Source: Hymenobacter sp. DG01 (GTDB lineage Bacteria > Bacteroidota > Bacteroidia > Cytophagales > Hymenobacteraceae). Taken from it: DNA of 64,000 bases. Of this stretch, positions 1 through 8,270 are shown piece by piece. A model generated the notes under the pieces. That model saw nothing but the letters and a program-made list of their open reading frames with translations. It was not told the origin of the DNA and did not search any database. How positions within the stretch are numbered: position 1 is the stretch's first letter; every line of letters begins with the position of its first letter. A program made the translations under genes and the position numbers. The stretch is from assembly GCF_006352025.1 (NCBI RefSeq), contig NZ_CP040936.1, positions 1,674,001-1,738,000 on the forward strand. Reading direction: 5' to 3'.

Positions 1-237
1 GTGAAAGGTCTGAAAACGGGCCCCTACCGCCAGCTGCGCGAAGACGGTACCCCGGAGGTAGCGGGGGCCTTCCGCAATGGCAAGGAAACCGGCGTGTGGA
101 GCTACTTTGAGGCTGATGGCAAAACCGTGCACGAGAAGAAAACCTTCCGCAATGGGCAGGTGGTAACCGCGGGCACTACCCCCGCCGCCAAGCCAGCCCC
201 GGCTCGCAAGCCCGCTACGCCGGTTAAACGCAAATAA
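1..237 (+). CDS. MORN/YwqK-like repeat protein, 3' end only
   Basis: This is the C-terminal end of a protein that probably begins before the window; the GTG at base 1 is in frame but need not be the start. The 78 visible residues hold repeats of the MORN/YwqK type, with GLKTGPYRQLREDG followed by FRNGKETGVWSYFEADGK and FRNGQV, which form short beta-hairpins in the family. A basic, proline- and alanine-rich tail ends in KPATPVKRK. Proteins with such repeats are common in Bacteroidota, and the YwqK antitoxin label often attached to them is not functional evidence. The role is unknown. Confidence 0.6.
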   Translation: MKGLKTGPYRQLREDGTPEVAGAFRNGKETGVWSYFEADGKTVHEKKTFRNGQVVTAGTTPAAKPAPARKPATPVKRK

Positions 238-260
238 TAGCTTAACGCTATATCTGGCCC

Positions 261-268
261 TACTTTTG
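261..268 (+). promoter_or_regulatory. -7 promoter element TACTTTTG
   Basis: TACTTTTG is an exact match to the Bacteroidota -7 consensus TAnnTTTG. No clear -33 TTG is visible at the usual distance. It precedes a hairpin and, 150 bases on, the SBBP-repeat gene, so it may drive a leader, a small RNA or that gene. Confidence 0.45.
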
Positions 269-323
269 CGGAGGTTCGGTCAGATTGGTTTTGCTGCTCC
301 GGGACGCTACCCCTATCTTTCCC

Positions 324-375
324 CAGAAGGCCTTTCTGCTTGTCATGCAAGACTCAGGAAGGCCTTCTGCTTTTC
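324..375 (+). terminator. hairpin with T-rich tail in the leader of the SBBP gene
   Basis: CAGAAGGCCTT at 324-334 pairs perfectly with AAGGCCTTCTG at 359-369, and CTTTTC follows. The loop is 24 nt. It resembles an intrinsic terminator or attenuator between the -7 element at 261 and the gene at 420. Confidence 0.5.
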
Positions 376-419
376 ACTAATCACGCCTGTATCGATTCTA
401 CCCTCTACCCTTCTTCTTT

Positions 420-2084
420 ATGCCTTCCTTTTTACAGTGTGCTGGTGCGGCCTTCGGGCTTTTACTTCAAACTACCGCGGCATACGCCCAGATTCCCGTG
501 TTTTCCTGGGCCTCCGGTGGTGAGAAACCAACCCGTTTTGGGCAGCAGGCTCAGGCGCGCAGCATAGCCACCGATGCCGCCGGTAACACCTACGTAGCAG
601 GTACATTCCGGGAAACCCTCACCCTTGGTGCCACTACCCTCACCGCTACTGCCGACTATGATGTGTTCGTGGCCAAGCTGGACCCAGCGGGCGTCTATAC
701 CTGGGCCGTACGGGCCGGGGGAAACGACGAAGACATTGCGACGGCCGTGGCCCTGGATGCGGCCGGCAACGTGTACGTGACCGGGCACACTGAAAGCTAC
801 CTACCCAGCTTCGGCAATCAGCAGATAGTAAACTCCGGCTACGGCACCCACCTGTTCCTGGCCAAGCTGAGCCCCGAGGGCCAGTGGCTGCGGGTAAGTC
901 ACTCCAGCGGCGTTAACACCAACAACTTTATTTTCCCGGAAGGGTTGGCTGTGGATGCAGCCGGCAATGCCTACGTGACGGGCGGCTTGCGCTGCTACGA
1001 TGCCACCTTCGGTTCGCACCTTGTCCGTAATGAGGGGGTGTATAATGCTTTTGTGGCTAAGCTTAGTGCCGCCGGCACCTGGGACTGGGCCGTGACCGAA
1101 GGCGGTAGCCGCAGCTACGATTTCGGGCAGGGCATTGGGGTTGACGGCAGCGGCAACGTGTACGTGACCGGCACCTTCGAGGGCGACTTGGCCCGCTTCG
1201 GCACTATACCGCTGCGCCGCGACAACTGGCGCAGCAATATGTTCGTGAGCAAGCTCAACGCGCAGGGCCAGTGGCAGTGGGCCGTGAGCGGAGGAGGCAG
1301 CGCCCAGACGCGGGGCAATGGCCTAGCCGTGGACGCAAGTGGAAATGTATTCGTAACGGGCGCCGTAGCGGGCAAGCAGGCACGGTTTGGCACTGTGCCT
1401 GCTTCCAAAGAAGATGACAGCTTCGACTTGCTGGTGGCCCGGCTGAGTCCTGAGGGCCAGTGGCAGTGGGCCGTGCGCGGCGGCGGACCCGAGCAGGATG
1501 CGGGCCTGGATGTTGCGCTGGACGCTGGGGGTAATGTACTCGTTGCTGGTAATTTCGCCGGAACTCGCGTCTCGTTCGGGTCCCTACCTCCTCTGTCGGC
1601 AGCGGGCCCAACCGATGTAGTGGTGGCGGGCCTTACCGCCGCAGGTAGCTGGCGCTGGGCCGTGGGCAGCGGCGGCCCCGGCGAAGACCTTGCCCTGGCT
1701 ATAGCCAGCAACCCCGCCACGGGTGCCACTCAAGTGGCGGGCACTTTCCAGGGTGCCTCCATTTCCCTGGGCGAAACCCAACTGCCGGGCGGCACGCCGT
1801 ACTATGAGTATTTCGCGGACCGTTTTTTCGTGACCAGCGTTCAGGATTTGGCCCGGCCCGCTGCGGCTACCCTTACCCTTTGGCCCAACCCCAGCCGCGG
1901 TACCGTGTGGGCTACGGGTCTGGAGCCCGATCAGCCGGTGCAGGTGTTCGACGCCCTAGGCCGACTAGTAGCCGCCAACGCCCGGCCCGCCTACGAAGTT
2001 CAGGGCTTAAACCTACCCCCTCTAACTCCTGGCATGTACGTGGTGCGCTGCGGCAAGCAAAGCCAGCGCATCCTGATTCAGTAG
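420..2084 (+). CDS. secreted SBBP-repeat beta-propeller protein with T9SS signal
   Basis: This is a 554-residue exported protein. Residues 1-24 form a signal peptide ending in AYAQ. The body carries at least six copies of the SBBP-type motif, such as DAAGNTYVAGTF, DAAGNVYVTGHT, DGSGNVYVTGTF and DASGNVFVTGAV, spaced about 60-70 residues apart, which is expected to fold as a beta-propeller. The last 75 residues look like a T9SS type A sorting domain, with LTLWPNPSRG, a central VFDALGRLV and the ending GMYVVRCGKQSQRILIQ. It is therefore probably secreted through the outer membrane and anchored at the cell surface. The ligand or activity is unknown. A strong terminator follows the stop codon. Confidence 0.85.
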   Translation: MPSFLQCAGAAFGLLLQTTAAYAQIPVFSWASGGEKPTRFGQQAQARSIATDAAGNTYVAGTFRETLTLGATTLTATADYDVFVAKLDPAGVYTWAVRAGGNDEDIATAVALDAAGNVYVTGHTESYLPSFGNQQIVNSGYGTHLFLAKLSPEGQWLRVSHSSGVNTNNFIFPEGLAVDAAGNAYVTGGLRCYDATFGSHLVRNEGVYNAFVAKLSAAGTWDWAVTEGGSRSYDFGQGIGVDGSGNVYVTGTFEGDLARFGTIPLRRDNWRSNMFVSKLNAQGQWQWAVSGGGSAQTRGNGLAVDASGNVFVTGAVAGKQARFGTVPASKEDDSFDLLVARLSPEGQWQWAVRGGGPEQDAGLDVALDAGGNVLVAGNFAGTRVSFGSLPPLSAAGPTDVVVAGLTAAGSWRWAVGSGGPGEDLALAIASNPATGATQVAGTFQGASISLGETQLPGGTPYYEYFADRFFVTSVQDLARPAAATLTLWPNPSRGTVWATGLEPDQPVQVFDALGRLVAANARPAYEVQGLNLPPLTPGMYVVRCGKQSQRILIQ

Positions 2085-2104
2085 CTCCCCATCCAAAACA
2101 AGCC

Positions 2105-2159
2105 AGCACCCCCGCCTACCAGTTGCCGCTAAGCGGAATGGTAGGTGGGGTTGCTTTTT
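2105..2159 (+). terminator. intrinsic terminator after the SBBP gene
   Basis: A 17-bp stem pairs 2105-2121 with 2139-2155, with two G-U pairs, and runs into TTTTTC. It lies 20 bases after the SBBP stop codon and also separates this gene from the convergent kinase gene. Confidence 0.8.
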
Positions 2160-2179
2160 CATAAGACGAGGGGGAGTAG

Positions 2180-3499
2180 CTAGTTGCGGCCGGCGGCTGG
2201 CGTTAGCCAAATGGTGAAGGCCGTGGTGCTATGGGCGGTGGCGGCTAGCTCGAACCGGAAATGGTGGGCCAGCAGGATGTCGCGCACCAGCGTCAGGCCA
2301 ATGCCCTGGCCGTCGCGCTTGGTGCTGAAAAAGGGCGTGAACAGGCGGCGCTGCACCTCGGGCGGAATGCCGGGGCCGTCGTTTTCAATGATAATGCGGG
2401 CGGGCTGTTGCGTGGTCCGGACCCAGATGTTCCCATTTTCGCCAATAGCTTCCAGGGCGTTTTTGCTGATGTTCAGCAGGGCCTGCTCCAGCTGCAGGGG
2501 GTCCAGCACTACCACCAACGCCTCCGGCGCCAGCTCCCAGTGCCACAGGATGCGGCGGCGCTCCGCCTGCACCTGCAACAGACGGCCAATGGAGCGGAGC
2601 TGCGCGTGCACATCGGTGGGCTGGCACTGGGGTAGCGGCAGGCGCACCAGGTTGGCGAAATTGGCAATGAAGTTGGCCAGGTGCGTATTGCGCCCGGTGG
2701 ATACGTCCAGGGCCTCCGTGAAATCGGGCTGGTCGTCGGGGCGGAGCTGGGGGGCGTAATAGTGGAAGCTCTGCAGAATGGAATTGATGGCGCCGATGGA
2801 GTTGTTGATTTCGTGCGACATCATCCGGATCAGCTTCTCGTAGGCCCGTTTCTCCTGCCGGATCAGGTCCTGGGTCAGCTCTTCCAGCATAATAAACTGG
2901 CGGGTAAAGCCCCGGTCCACGAAGTGGGAACAATGCGCGCGGTAGGTCTGGATGCCGGAGAGCTGCACCACCTGCGGCTCCCGGCTGGAAAGCCCCGTCA
3001 GGGCCGCGCCCCAGTCGCCGGGCAGCTGGGCCGGCAGCTGACCCAGCAGCTGCGGCGCCGACAAGCCCAGCATGCGCTCGGCGGCGGGGTTCACGCCCTC
3101 AATGTGCCCATCAAAGGACAGCAGCAGCACCCCGGCCGGCGAGGCCTGAATCAGGCTTTCGAGCAGGTAGCTTTTCTCGTGCTGGGTTACCCGCTCCCGG
3201 CGCAGCTCGTCAATCATGTGGTTGTACACATCAATGAGCTGGTCCATCTCGCGTTGCCCCACGGGCACAAACTTCATGGAGAAGTCCCGGACGCGAATGG
3301 CCTCGGTGCCGGCCGCAATCAGCTGAAACGGCCGCACAAAGCCCCGGTACAGCTGCACCGTCAGAATTATGCTGATCAGCAGTAGCACTTCCAGCCCCAC
3401 AAACAACGGCGGATTTGTGCGCATTACCTGCCCGGCCAGCACAATGAGCACAGCGTGAATTATCGTGACAAAGAGCAGAAACTTAACGCGCAGGGTCAT
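2180..3499 (-). CDS. NtrY-like membrane sensor histidine kinase
   Basis: This 439-residue kinase has two N-terminal membrane segments (about residues 5-25 and 31-50) with almost no loop between them. A HAMP-like region spans 51-105, and a PAS-like domain follows from about 112. The phosphoacceptor box is MMSHEINN with His229. The ATP-binding part has an N box (NISKNALEA, about 343-351), a G1 box (DGPGIP, 374-379) and a G2 box (GQGIGL, 397-402). The near absence of a periplasmic domain suggests sensing within the membrane or through the cytosolic PAS domain. It lies directly downstream of the sigma-54 response regulator and is presumably its partner. A hairpin between the two genes may lower its expression. 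Confidence 0.9.
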   Translation of the reverse strand: MTLRVKFLLFVTIIHAVLIVLAGQVMRTNPPLFVGLEVLLLISIILTVQLYRGFVRPFQLIAAGTEAIRVRDFSMKFVPVGQREMDQLIDVYNHMIDELRRERVTQHEKSYLLESLIQASPAGVLLLSFDGHIEGVNPAAERMLGLSAPQLLGQLPAQLPGDWGAALTGLSSREPQVVQLSGIQTYRAHCSHFVDRGFTRQFIMLEELTQDLIRQEKRAYEKLIRMMSHEINNSIGAINSILQSFHYYAPQLRPDDQPDFTEALDVSTGRNTHLANFIANFANLVRLPLPQCQPTDVHAQLRSIGRLLQVQAERRRILWHWELAPEALVVVLDPLQLEQALLNISKNALEAIGENGNIWVRTTQQPARIIIENDGPGIPPEVQRRLFTPFFSTKRDGQGIGLTLVRDILLAHHFRFELAATAHSTTAFTIWLTPAAGRN

Positions 3500-3540
3500 G
3501 AACGATTTAAGAAGCTAGTAGTGCGCTAAAGCTATGCGTA

Positions 3541-3580
3541 AAACCAGTTCCTCTCCTCGGTTGAGGCGGGGAACTGGTTT
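3541..3580 (-). terminator. attenuator-like hairpin between response regulator and kinase
   Basis: AAACCAGTTCC (3541-3551) pairs with GGAACTGGTTT (3570-3580). Read on the minus strand, the stem ends in TTTT. It sits between the regulator stop and the kinase start, so it may partly terminate transcription before the kinase gene. Confidence 0.5.
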
Positions 3581-3605
3581 CAGTCTCTGCCTATTTGCCT
3601 ACCCC

Positions 3606-4988
3606 CTACTCCGCATCAAACGGAATGGCGTACTTTTCCAAGCGGCGGTAAAGGGCGCCGCGACTCAGGCCCAGAGCTTTGGCTACGCGGCTGATGTTGC
3701 CGCCGTAGTGCTCCAGCGTGCGCCGGATCATCTGGGCCTCCAGCTCATCCAGGGTCATGGTACCGGGTTCGGGCAGCTCGCCGGTTTCGGCGGGGCGCGG
3801 GGGTAGGCGCTGAAACTGGGCCTGGAAATCTTCGGGACCCAGCTCGTCTTTGCCGCTGACCAGTATGGCCCGCTCCACCAGGTTTTTCAGCTCCCTGATG
3901 TTGCCCGGCAGCGGCTGCTCCTGCAGCCAGTGCTGGGCCCGGACGCCTACTTTCAGGGCCGGGCGGTTGTAGGTGGCGCGCAGCCCATCCACGAAGTGCT
4001 GCACCAGCAGCGGAATATCCTGGGGCCGCTCGCGCAGGGCCGGGAGGCGCACCGTAATCAGGTTGATGCGGTAGAACAAGTCCTCGCGGAAGCGGCCCTG
4101 CTGCACCATTTCGGCCAGGTTGCGGTTGGTGGCGCAAATCACCCGGATATCAAGGCGGCGCGGCTTACTGTCGCCGAGCACCTCGTAGGTGCGGTCTTGC
4201 AGTACCCGCAGCAGCTTTACCTGGCTGCTCAGGTCCAGCTCCCCTATTTCATCCAGGAAGATAGTGCCGCCATTGGCCAGCTCGAAGCGGCCGATGCGGT
4301 CGGTTTTAGCATCGGTGAAGGCCCCACGGCGGTGCCCGAACATCTCACTCTCAAACAAACTGGCCGAAATGCCGCCCAGGTTTACCTTCACGAAGGGCTG
4401 ACGGCGGCGCTGGCTGTTCTGGTGCACGGCCTCGGCAATCAGCTCCTTGCCCGTCCCCGATTCGCCCTCAATCAGTACGGAGGCATCGGTGGCGGCCACC
4501 TGGCCTACGTTGCGCAACACGTGCAACAGGCGGGCATCCTGCCCCACAATGCCTTGGAAGTTGTACTGCTTATCAAGCTGCCGGCGCGTGAGGGTGGCGG
4601 GGTCGGTTTCCTCGTCGGGCTCGTGCAGGGCCAGGATGGTGCGGATGGTCTGGAGCAGGGAGTCGTTGTGCCAGGGCTTGGTAATGAACTCAGCGGCCCC
4701 AGCTTTCATGCCTTCCACCGCCAGCGCAATAGAGCCCCAGCCGGTAATCAGGATGACGGGAACCTGCGGGGCGAGGCGCTTAACCTGGGCCAGCAGGCGC
4801 ACGCCATCCTGCCCGCTGGTTTCCAGCGAGTAGTTCATGTCCATGAGCACCAAACGAGGGGGAGCCTGCTGCACCAGCTGCAAGGCTTCTTCGGGGGTAG
4901 CAACGCCCTTGGCGGGGTAGCCGGCCTGCTTCAGCAGCAGCCCCAGCGAGGTGCGTATTGCCACATCGTCGTCAATAATCAAGATCAT
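3606..4988 (-). CDS. sigma-54-dependent NtrC-family response regulator
   Basis: This 460-residue regulator has the full three-part layout. The receiver domain (1-120) carries the phosphoacceptor Asp50 and Lys104. The AAA+ domain has Walker A GESGTGKE (175-182), the sigma-54 contact loop GAFTDA (222-227, where the classical sequence is GAFTGA) and Walker B GGTIFLDEIGEL (240-251). The C-terminus ends in a Fis-type helix-turn-helix, NISRVAKALGLSRGALYRRLEKY. It should bind upstream palindromes and activate sigma-54 RNA polymerase. Both upstream transcription units of this locus carry a matching -24/-12 element and a shared TGTCC-N6-GGACA palindrome, so the local efflux genes are the obvious targets. 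Sigma-54 itself is not encoded in this window. Confidence 0.95.
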   Translation of the reverse strand: MILIIDDDVAIRTSLGLLLKQAGYPAKGVATPEEALQLVQQAPPRLVLMDMNYSLETSGQDGVRLLAQVKRLAPQVPVILITGWGSIALAVEGMKAGAAEFITKPWHNDSLLQTIRTILALHEPDEETDPATLTRRQLDKQYNFQGIVGQDARLLHVLRNVGQVAATDASVLIEGESGTGKELIAEAVHQNSQRRRQPFVKVNLGGISASLFESEMFGHRRGAFTDAKTDRIGRFELANGGTIFLDEIGELDLSSQVKLLRVLQDRTYEVLGDSKPRRLDIRVICATNRNLAEMVQQGRFREDLFYRINLITVRLPALRERPQDIPLLVQHFVDGLRATYNRPALKVGVRAQHWLQEQPLPGNIRELKNLVERAILVSGKDELGPEDFQAQFQRLPPRPAETGELPEPGTMTLDELEAQMIRRTLEHYGGNISRVAKALGLSRGALYRRLEKYAIPFDAE

Positions 4989-5057
4989 AGCTCAGAAGCG
5001 AAGGACGGAATTTAGAGTAGAAAAGAAAATTCCGTGGGGCTCTACCCTACCCCCTGA

Positions 5058-5100
5058 CCCCACCCCAACCTCTGCCTATTAGGGAGAGGCTGGAGTGGGG
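5058..5100. repeat. interspersed palindromic element
   Basis: An imperfect inverted repeat starts CCCCACCCC and ends GTGGGG, with AACCTCTGCC facing GGAGAGGCTGG. It resembles the elements near 39170-39288 and 43125-43310. It lies between the response regulator and the permease gene. Confidence 0.5.
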
Positions 5101-5107
5101 TTTCGAG

Positions 5108-6301
5108 CTACTCCTCCCGAAGCGCAACGGCCGGATGAATACCGGCGGCCTGCCGGCTGGGCTGCAGGGCACAGATGGCCGTGAGCAGGAAAATGAGCAC
5201 CGTGGCCAGCACCATGGCCACGATATACACCTGCTGGGGCAGGCCAAACACGCCCAAAAGCGGGAATTGCGCGGCCAATACCAGCCCCCCCAGCACGCCA
5301 AACGTAGTAACCACCAGCATTTCGCCCAGAAACTGCCCGCTGATGGCGTTGCCAGTGGCGCCCAAGGCCCGCCGCAGCCCGATTTCGGATTTGCGTTGGC
5401 TGATGTTGAACCACAGCACCCCAAACAGGCCCAGCGCCACGTTGAGGATCAGGAATACGCCTACCATGCCCAGGGCAATCAGGGGCGTCATCATGAACTT
5501 CATTTTATCCTTGCGGTTCTCGGCCAGGGTATTCACGTTGGCATCCCAACCCTTGGTCACGGCCTTGATTTTGCGCACCAGCTGCTGCTCCAGCACGGCG
5601 GCGCTGCCGGGCTGCACGCGCACCAGCAGAATAGGTTGCTCCGTGTTGCCTAACCGGGCCGTATCCTGCAGCGCACGCCGGGAAAACAAGGCGGGGTCGT
5701 TGGCGGCGAAGTCGCTGCCGGAGCGGTAGGCATCCACTACACCTACCACCTGCCATTCCTCGTCGTGCTTCTCATTGGTCATTACTTTACCTACCGCCGA
5801 CTCCTGCCCGAACATCTCTTCCGCAAACCGCTTATTTACTACCACGTGGTGGCGCGACGAGGCATCGTCGCGACGGTCGAACCAGCGGCCGGCTACCACG
5901 TTCAGGCCCAGTACCTTTGCCATGTCATCGTCGGCATCATAATATTCCGTGAGGGGAGCCTGCTTGTCTTTGTAGAGGTACTCATCGGTATTCATGTTGC
6001 TGAACGAGAACGGCGTATTGTCGCTGGTCCAGGTAACGGCGGCCACGCCGGGCGTAGCTTTCAGCTCCTGCACCAGCCGCTGGAGCGTTTCCTTGCGGCT
6101 GATGGTATCTTGGCCGGGGTTGATGTTGAACTCCCACACGTTATCCGAGGTGAAGCCCATGGGCTGCCGGTAGTTGTAGTAGTTGTTGACGAGCAGTACG
6201 CTCACCACGAACAGCACGAAAAACGACAGCAGGATTTCGGCCATCAGCAGGAAGTTGGAGCGCTTCCGGTTCCAGATCAGAGTAAACAGATGACGGATCA
6301 T
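5108..6301 (-). CDS. FtsX/MacB-type ABC transporter permease (second)
   Basis: This is a 397-residue inner-membrane permease of the MacB/FtsX fold. One membrane segment lies near residues 18-40, followed by a large periplasmic MacB-type domain and three C-terminal membrane segments. The cytoplasmic coupling sequence SEIGLRRALGATGNAI, typical of FtsX permeases, sits between the first and second of these. MacB normally joins permease and ATPase in one chain; here the ATPase is a separate gene and two different permease genes stand in tandem, which suggests a heterodimer. The gene lies 29 bases after the first permease in the same operon. The substrate is not visible from sequence. Confidence 0.9.
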   Translation of the reverse strand: MIRHLFTLIWNRKRSNFLLMAEILLSFFVLFVVSVLLVNNYYNYRQPMGFTSDNVWEFNINPGQDTISRKETLQRLVQELKATPGVAAVTWTSDNTPFSFSNMNTDEYLYKDKQAPLTEYYDADDDMAKVLGLNVVAGRWFDRRDDASSRHHVVVNKRFAEEMFGQESAVGKVMTNEKHDEEWQVVGVVDAYRSGSDFAANDPALFSRRALQDTARLGNTEQPILLVRVQPGSAAVLEQQLVRKIKAVTKGWDANVNTLAENRKDKMKFMMTPLIALGMVGVFLILNVALGLFGVLWFNISQRKSEIGLRRALGATGNAISGQFLGEMLVVTTFGVLGGLVLAAQFPLLGVFGLPQQVYIVAMVLATVLIFLLTAICALQPSRQAAGIHPAVALREE

Positions 6302-6330
6302 GATTCTACTTGTTATACCGTGTGCATGAA

Positions 6331-7584
6331 TTACTTACTACCCCCCTTCAGGGCTTGAACCGGCTGCAGCCGCGACATTTTGAAGGCCGGATACACGCCC
6401 GAGAGCACGCCGAAAATCAAGGTCACGAGCAGGGCCCAGCCGAAAATCCGCCAGTTCAGCTCGAAGTGGGCGTAGGCCAGCACCTGTGAGCCCCCGATAA
6501 GCTGCAGGGCCCCGTAGGCGAGCAGCAGCCCCAGCAACCCACCGATGGCCGTGAGAAAAATATTCTCGACCAGAAACTGCCCGATAAGCGTGCGGCTGGT
6601 AGCCCCGAAGGCCTTGCGAACCCCGATTTCAGAGGAGCGCTCCATAATGCGGCTCACGTTGATGTTCACCAGGTTCAGGGCGGGCAGCATCATAAACAGC
6701 AGGGCCAGGCCCGAGAGAATAGAGAACAGAATCGTCAGGCCGTCGGAGGCGTAATCGGTGAAGGGGTTCATGAGTTGCCGCGAAAAGGACGCCAGCAGCG
6801 GCTCGGCGTGCATTTCCATATACTTCATGTTCTTCGGGTCGGGCAGGGGCACGCGTTTCATCATCTGGTCGAACTCAGCCTGCACGGCCGGTATATCCGC
6901 TTCCGACTTCACCTGGATGATAGCGGCATAATCGCCGTTGAGCTGCACGCGCTGCAGGTCGTTGGGGCTGGTGGTCAGGGGCACCCACACGTCGGCGTAG
7001 GAGCTGAAGCGCAGGGCCGGCACATTTTCCACCACTCCCTGAACGCGGTAGTTGGTTTGGTTGATTTCGATGGTGCGGCCTACCACGCCTTGGTCGGTGC
7101 CGAAGTACTTGCGGGCCGTGGCGCGGTTGATAACGGCCACCCGCGCCGCCGATTTTACTTCGCCCTCGCTGAAAGGCTTGCCTTCATGAAAAGTAAAATC
7201 CAGTACCTGCCAGAACACCTCATCGGTGTACTTCAGGTCCAGGTCGAGGCGGTTGTTGCCGACGTAGCTGGGCGTGGAGTGAAAGTTGGAGTACACGGCC
7301 ACCTTCTCGGGCGTTTTGAGGGGGCGCACAAACTTATCGAGCAGGTAGTAGCTGGGCGGCGAGTTCTGGTTACCCCCACCCGTCCACCGAACGTGCATGA
7401 AGTTGACGAACAGCATCTTATTGATGCGCGTTTCGGGGGCATGGGCACCCACTAAGTGGTCGAACATGGCCGCCACCACCAGCAGCACCATGAGGGTGAA
7501 GGAGATGCCGAACAGGCTGATGAAGGTGAAGAACTTGCGGCGCAGCAAGACTTTCCAGGCAATTTTGAGGTAGCTAAGCAACAT
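6331..7584 (-). CDS. FtsX/MacB-type ABC transporter permease (first)
   Basis: This 417-residue permease has the MacB/FtsX layout. A first membrane segment lies at about residues 20-45, then a periplasmic domain of about 230 residues, then three C-terminal membrane segments. The coupling motif SSEIGVRKAFGATSRTLIGQ is present. The C-terminus, FKMSRLQPVQALKGG, is typical of Bacteroidota FtsX permeases. Its start overlaps the end of the ECF sigma gene by 11 bases, so the two are translated from the same message. With the neighbouring permease it probably forms the membrane part of a tripartite exporter. Confidence 0.9.
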   Translation of the reverse strand: MLLSYLKIAWKVLLRRKFFTFISLFGISFTLMVLLVVAAMFDHLVGAHAPETRINKMLFVNFMHVRWTGGGNQNSPPSYYLLDKFVRPLKTPEKVAVYSNFHSTPSYVGNNRLDLDLKYTDEVFWQVLDFTFHEGKPFSEGEVKSAARVAVINRATARKYFGTDQGVVGRTIEINQTNYRVQGVVENVPALRFSSYADVWVPLTTSPNDLQRVQLNGDYAAIIQVKSEADIPAVQAEFDQMMKRVPLPDPKNMKYMEMHAEPLLASFSRQLMNPFTDYASDGLTILFSILSGLALLFMMLPALNLVNINVSRIMERSSEIGVRKAFGATSRTLIGQFLVENIFLTAIGGLLGLLLAYGALQLIGGSQVLAYAHFELNWRIFGWALLVTLIFGVLSGVYPAFKMSRLQPVQALKGGSK

Positions 7585-8161
7585 GAGCTTGGGCGTAGGA
7601 AGTAGAAAAGGAAGAATGAAGCGCGGCCACCTGCCGCTGCAGCACCGCGCGGGCTTTGCTGAGCTGCGACTTACTGGTGCCTTCTGAAATACCGAGCAGC
7701 GCGGCCACCTCGGGGTGGGTGTAGCCCTCCAGGGCGCAGAGGTTGAACACGGCCCGGTAGCCGGCCGGCAGCTCCTGCACCAGCCGCAGCAGGTCAGCTG
7801 CTTGCAGCTCCACGTCGGCGGTGGGCAGGTCGGTGGCCAGGTGGCCGGTGTGGCAGTCCTCCAGGCGAAGCGTAAGGATTTCGCGGCGGCGCAGGTAGCT
7901 CAGGGCCTCGTGCACCACAATGCGGCGCACCCACCCTTCCAGGCTGCCCCGGCCCTCGAACTGACCCAGGCACCGAAACACCTTCACGAAGCCGCGCGCC
8001 AGCACCTCTTCGGCGTCGAACTCGTGGTGGACGTAGCGCAGGCAGAGGGCCAGCATCTTCGGGGCGAAGCGGTGGTACAGCTCCTGCTGGGCCGCAGCGC
8101 TGCCCCGGCGGCAGGCCGCAACCAGTTCAGCGTCAGAAAGCGGGAGGACTAGCGTTTTCAT
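7574..8161 (-). CDS. ECF-type RNA polymerase sigma factor inside the ABC operon
   Basis: This is a 195-residue sigma-70 family protein of ECF size. Region 2 includes FDAEEVLARGFVKVFRCLGQF and GSLEGWVRRIVVHEALSYLRRR. Region 4 has YRAVFNLCALEGYTHPEVAALLGISEGTSKSQLSKAR. The AEEVLARGF stretch departs from the usual DAEDLVQETF. No anti-sigma gene stands next to it. It lies between the ATPase and permease genes, overlapping the permease start by 11 bases, so it is made together with the transporter. Its targets are unknown; it could spread the sigma-54 signal to a second set of promoters. Confidence 0.88.
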   Translation of the reverse strand: MKTLVLPLSDAELVAACRRGSAAAQQELYHRFAPKMLALCLRYVHHEFDAEEVLARGFVKVFRCLGQFEGRGSLEGWVRRIVVHEALSYLRRREILTLRLEDCHTGHLATDLPTADVELQAADLLRLVQELPAGYRAVFNLCALEGYTHPEVAALLGISEGTSKSQLSKARAVLQRQVAALHSSFSTSYAQAHVA

Positions 8162-8166
8162 TTTCT

Positions 8167-8270
8167 GGGGTATGAGGGTAGGAGGGTGTGAGGGTGAAGG
8201 ATTTAGGTGGTTCTACAGGCGACAGGTGGATGTACCTCCTACCCCCATACCCTCCTACCCTCCTACCCCC
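8167..8270. repeat. inverted G-rich tracts (G-quadruplex-type) between ATPase and sigma gene
   Basis: The plus strand reads GGGG-N5-GGG-N5-GGG-N5-GGG at 8167-8194. The minus strand carries a second four-tract G-rich run at 8235-8270. The two are near-inverted copies built on GGGTAGGA units. They fill most of the 108-base gap in this otherwise tightly packed operon. Confidence 0.55.
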
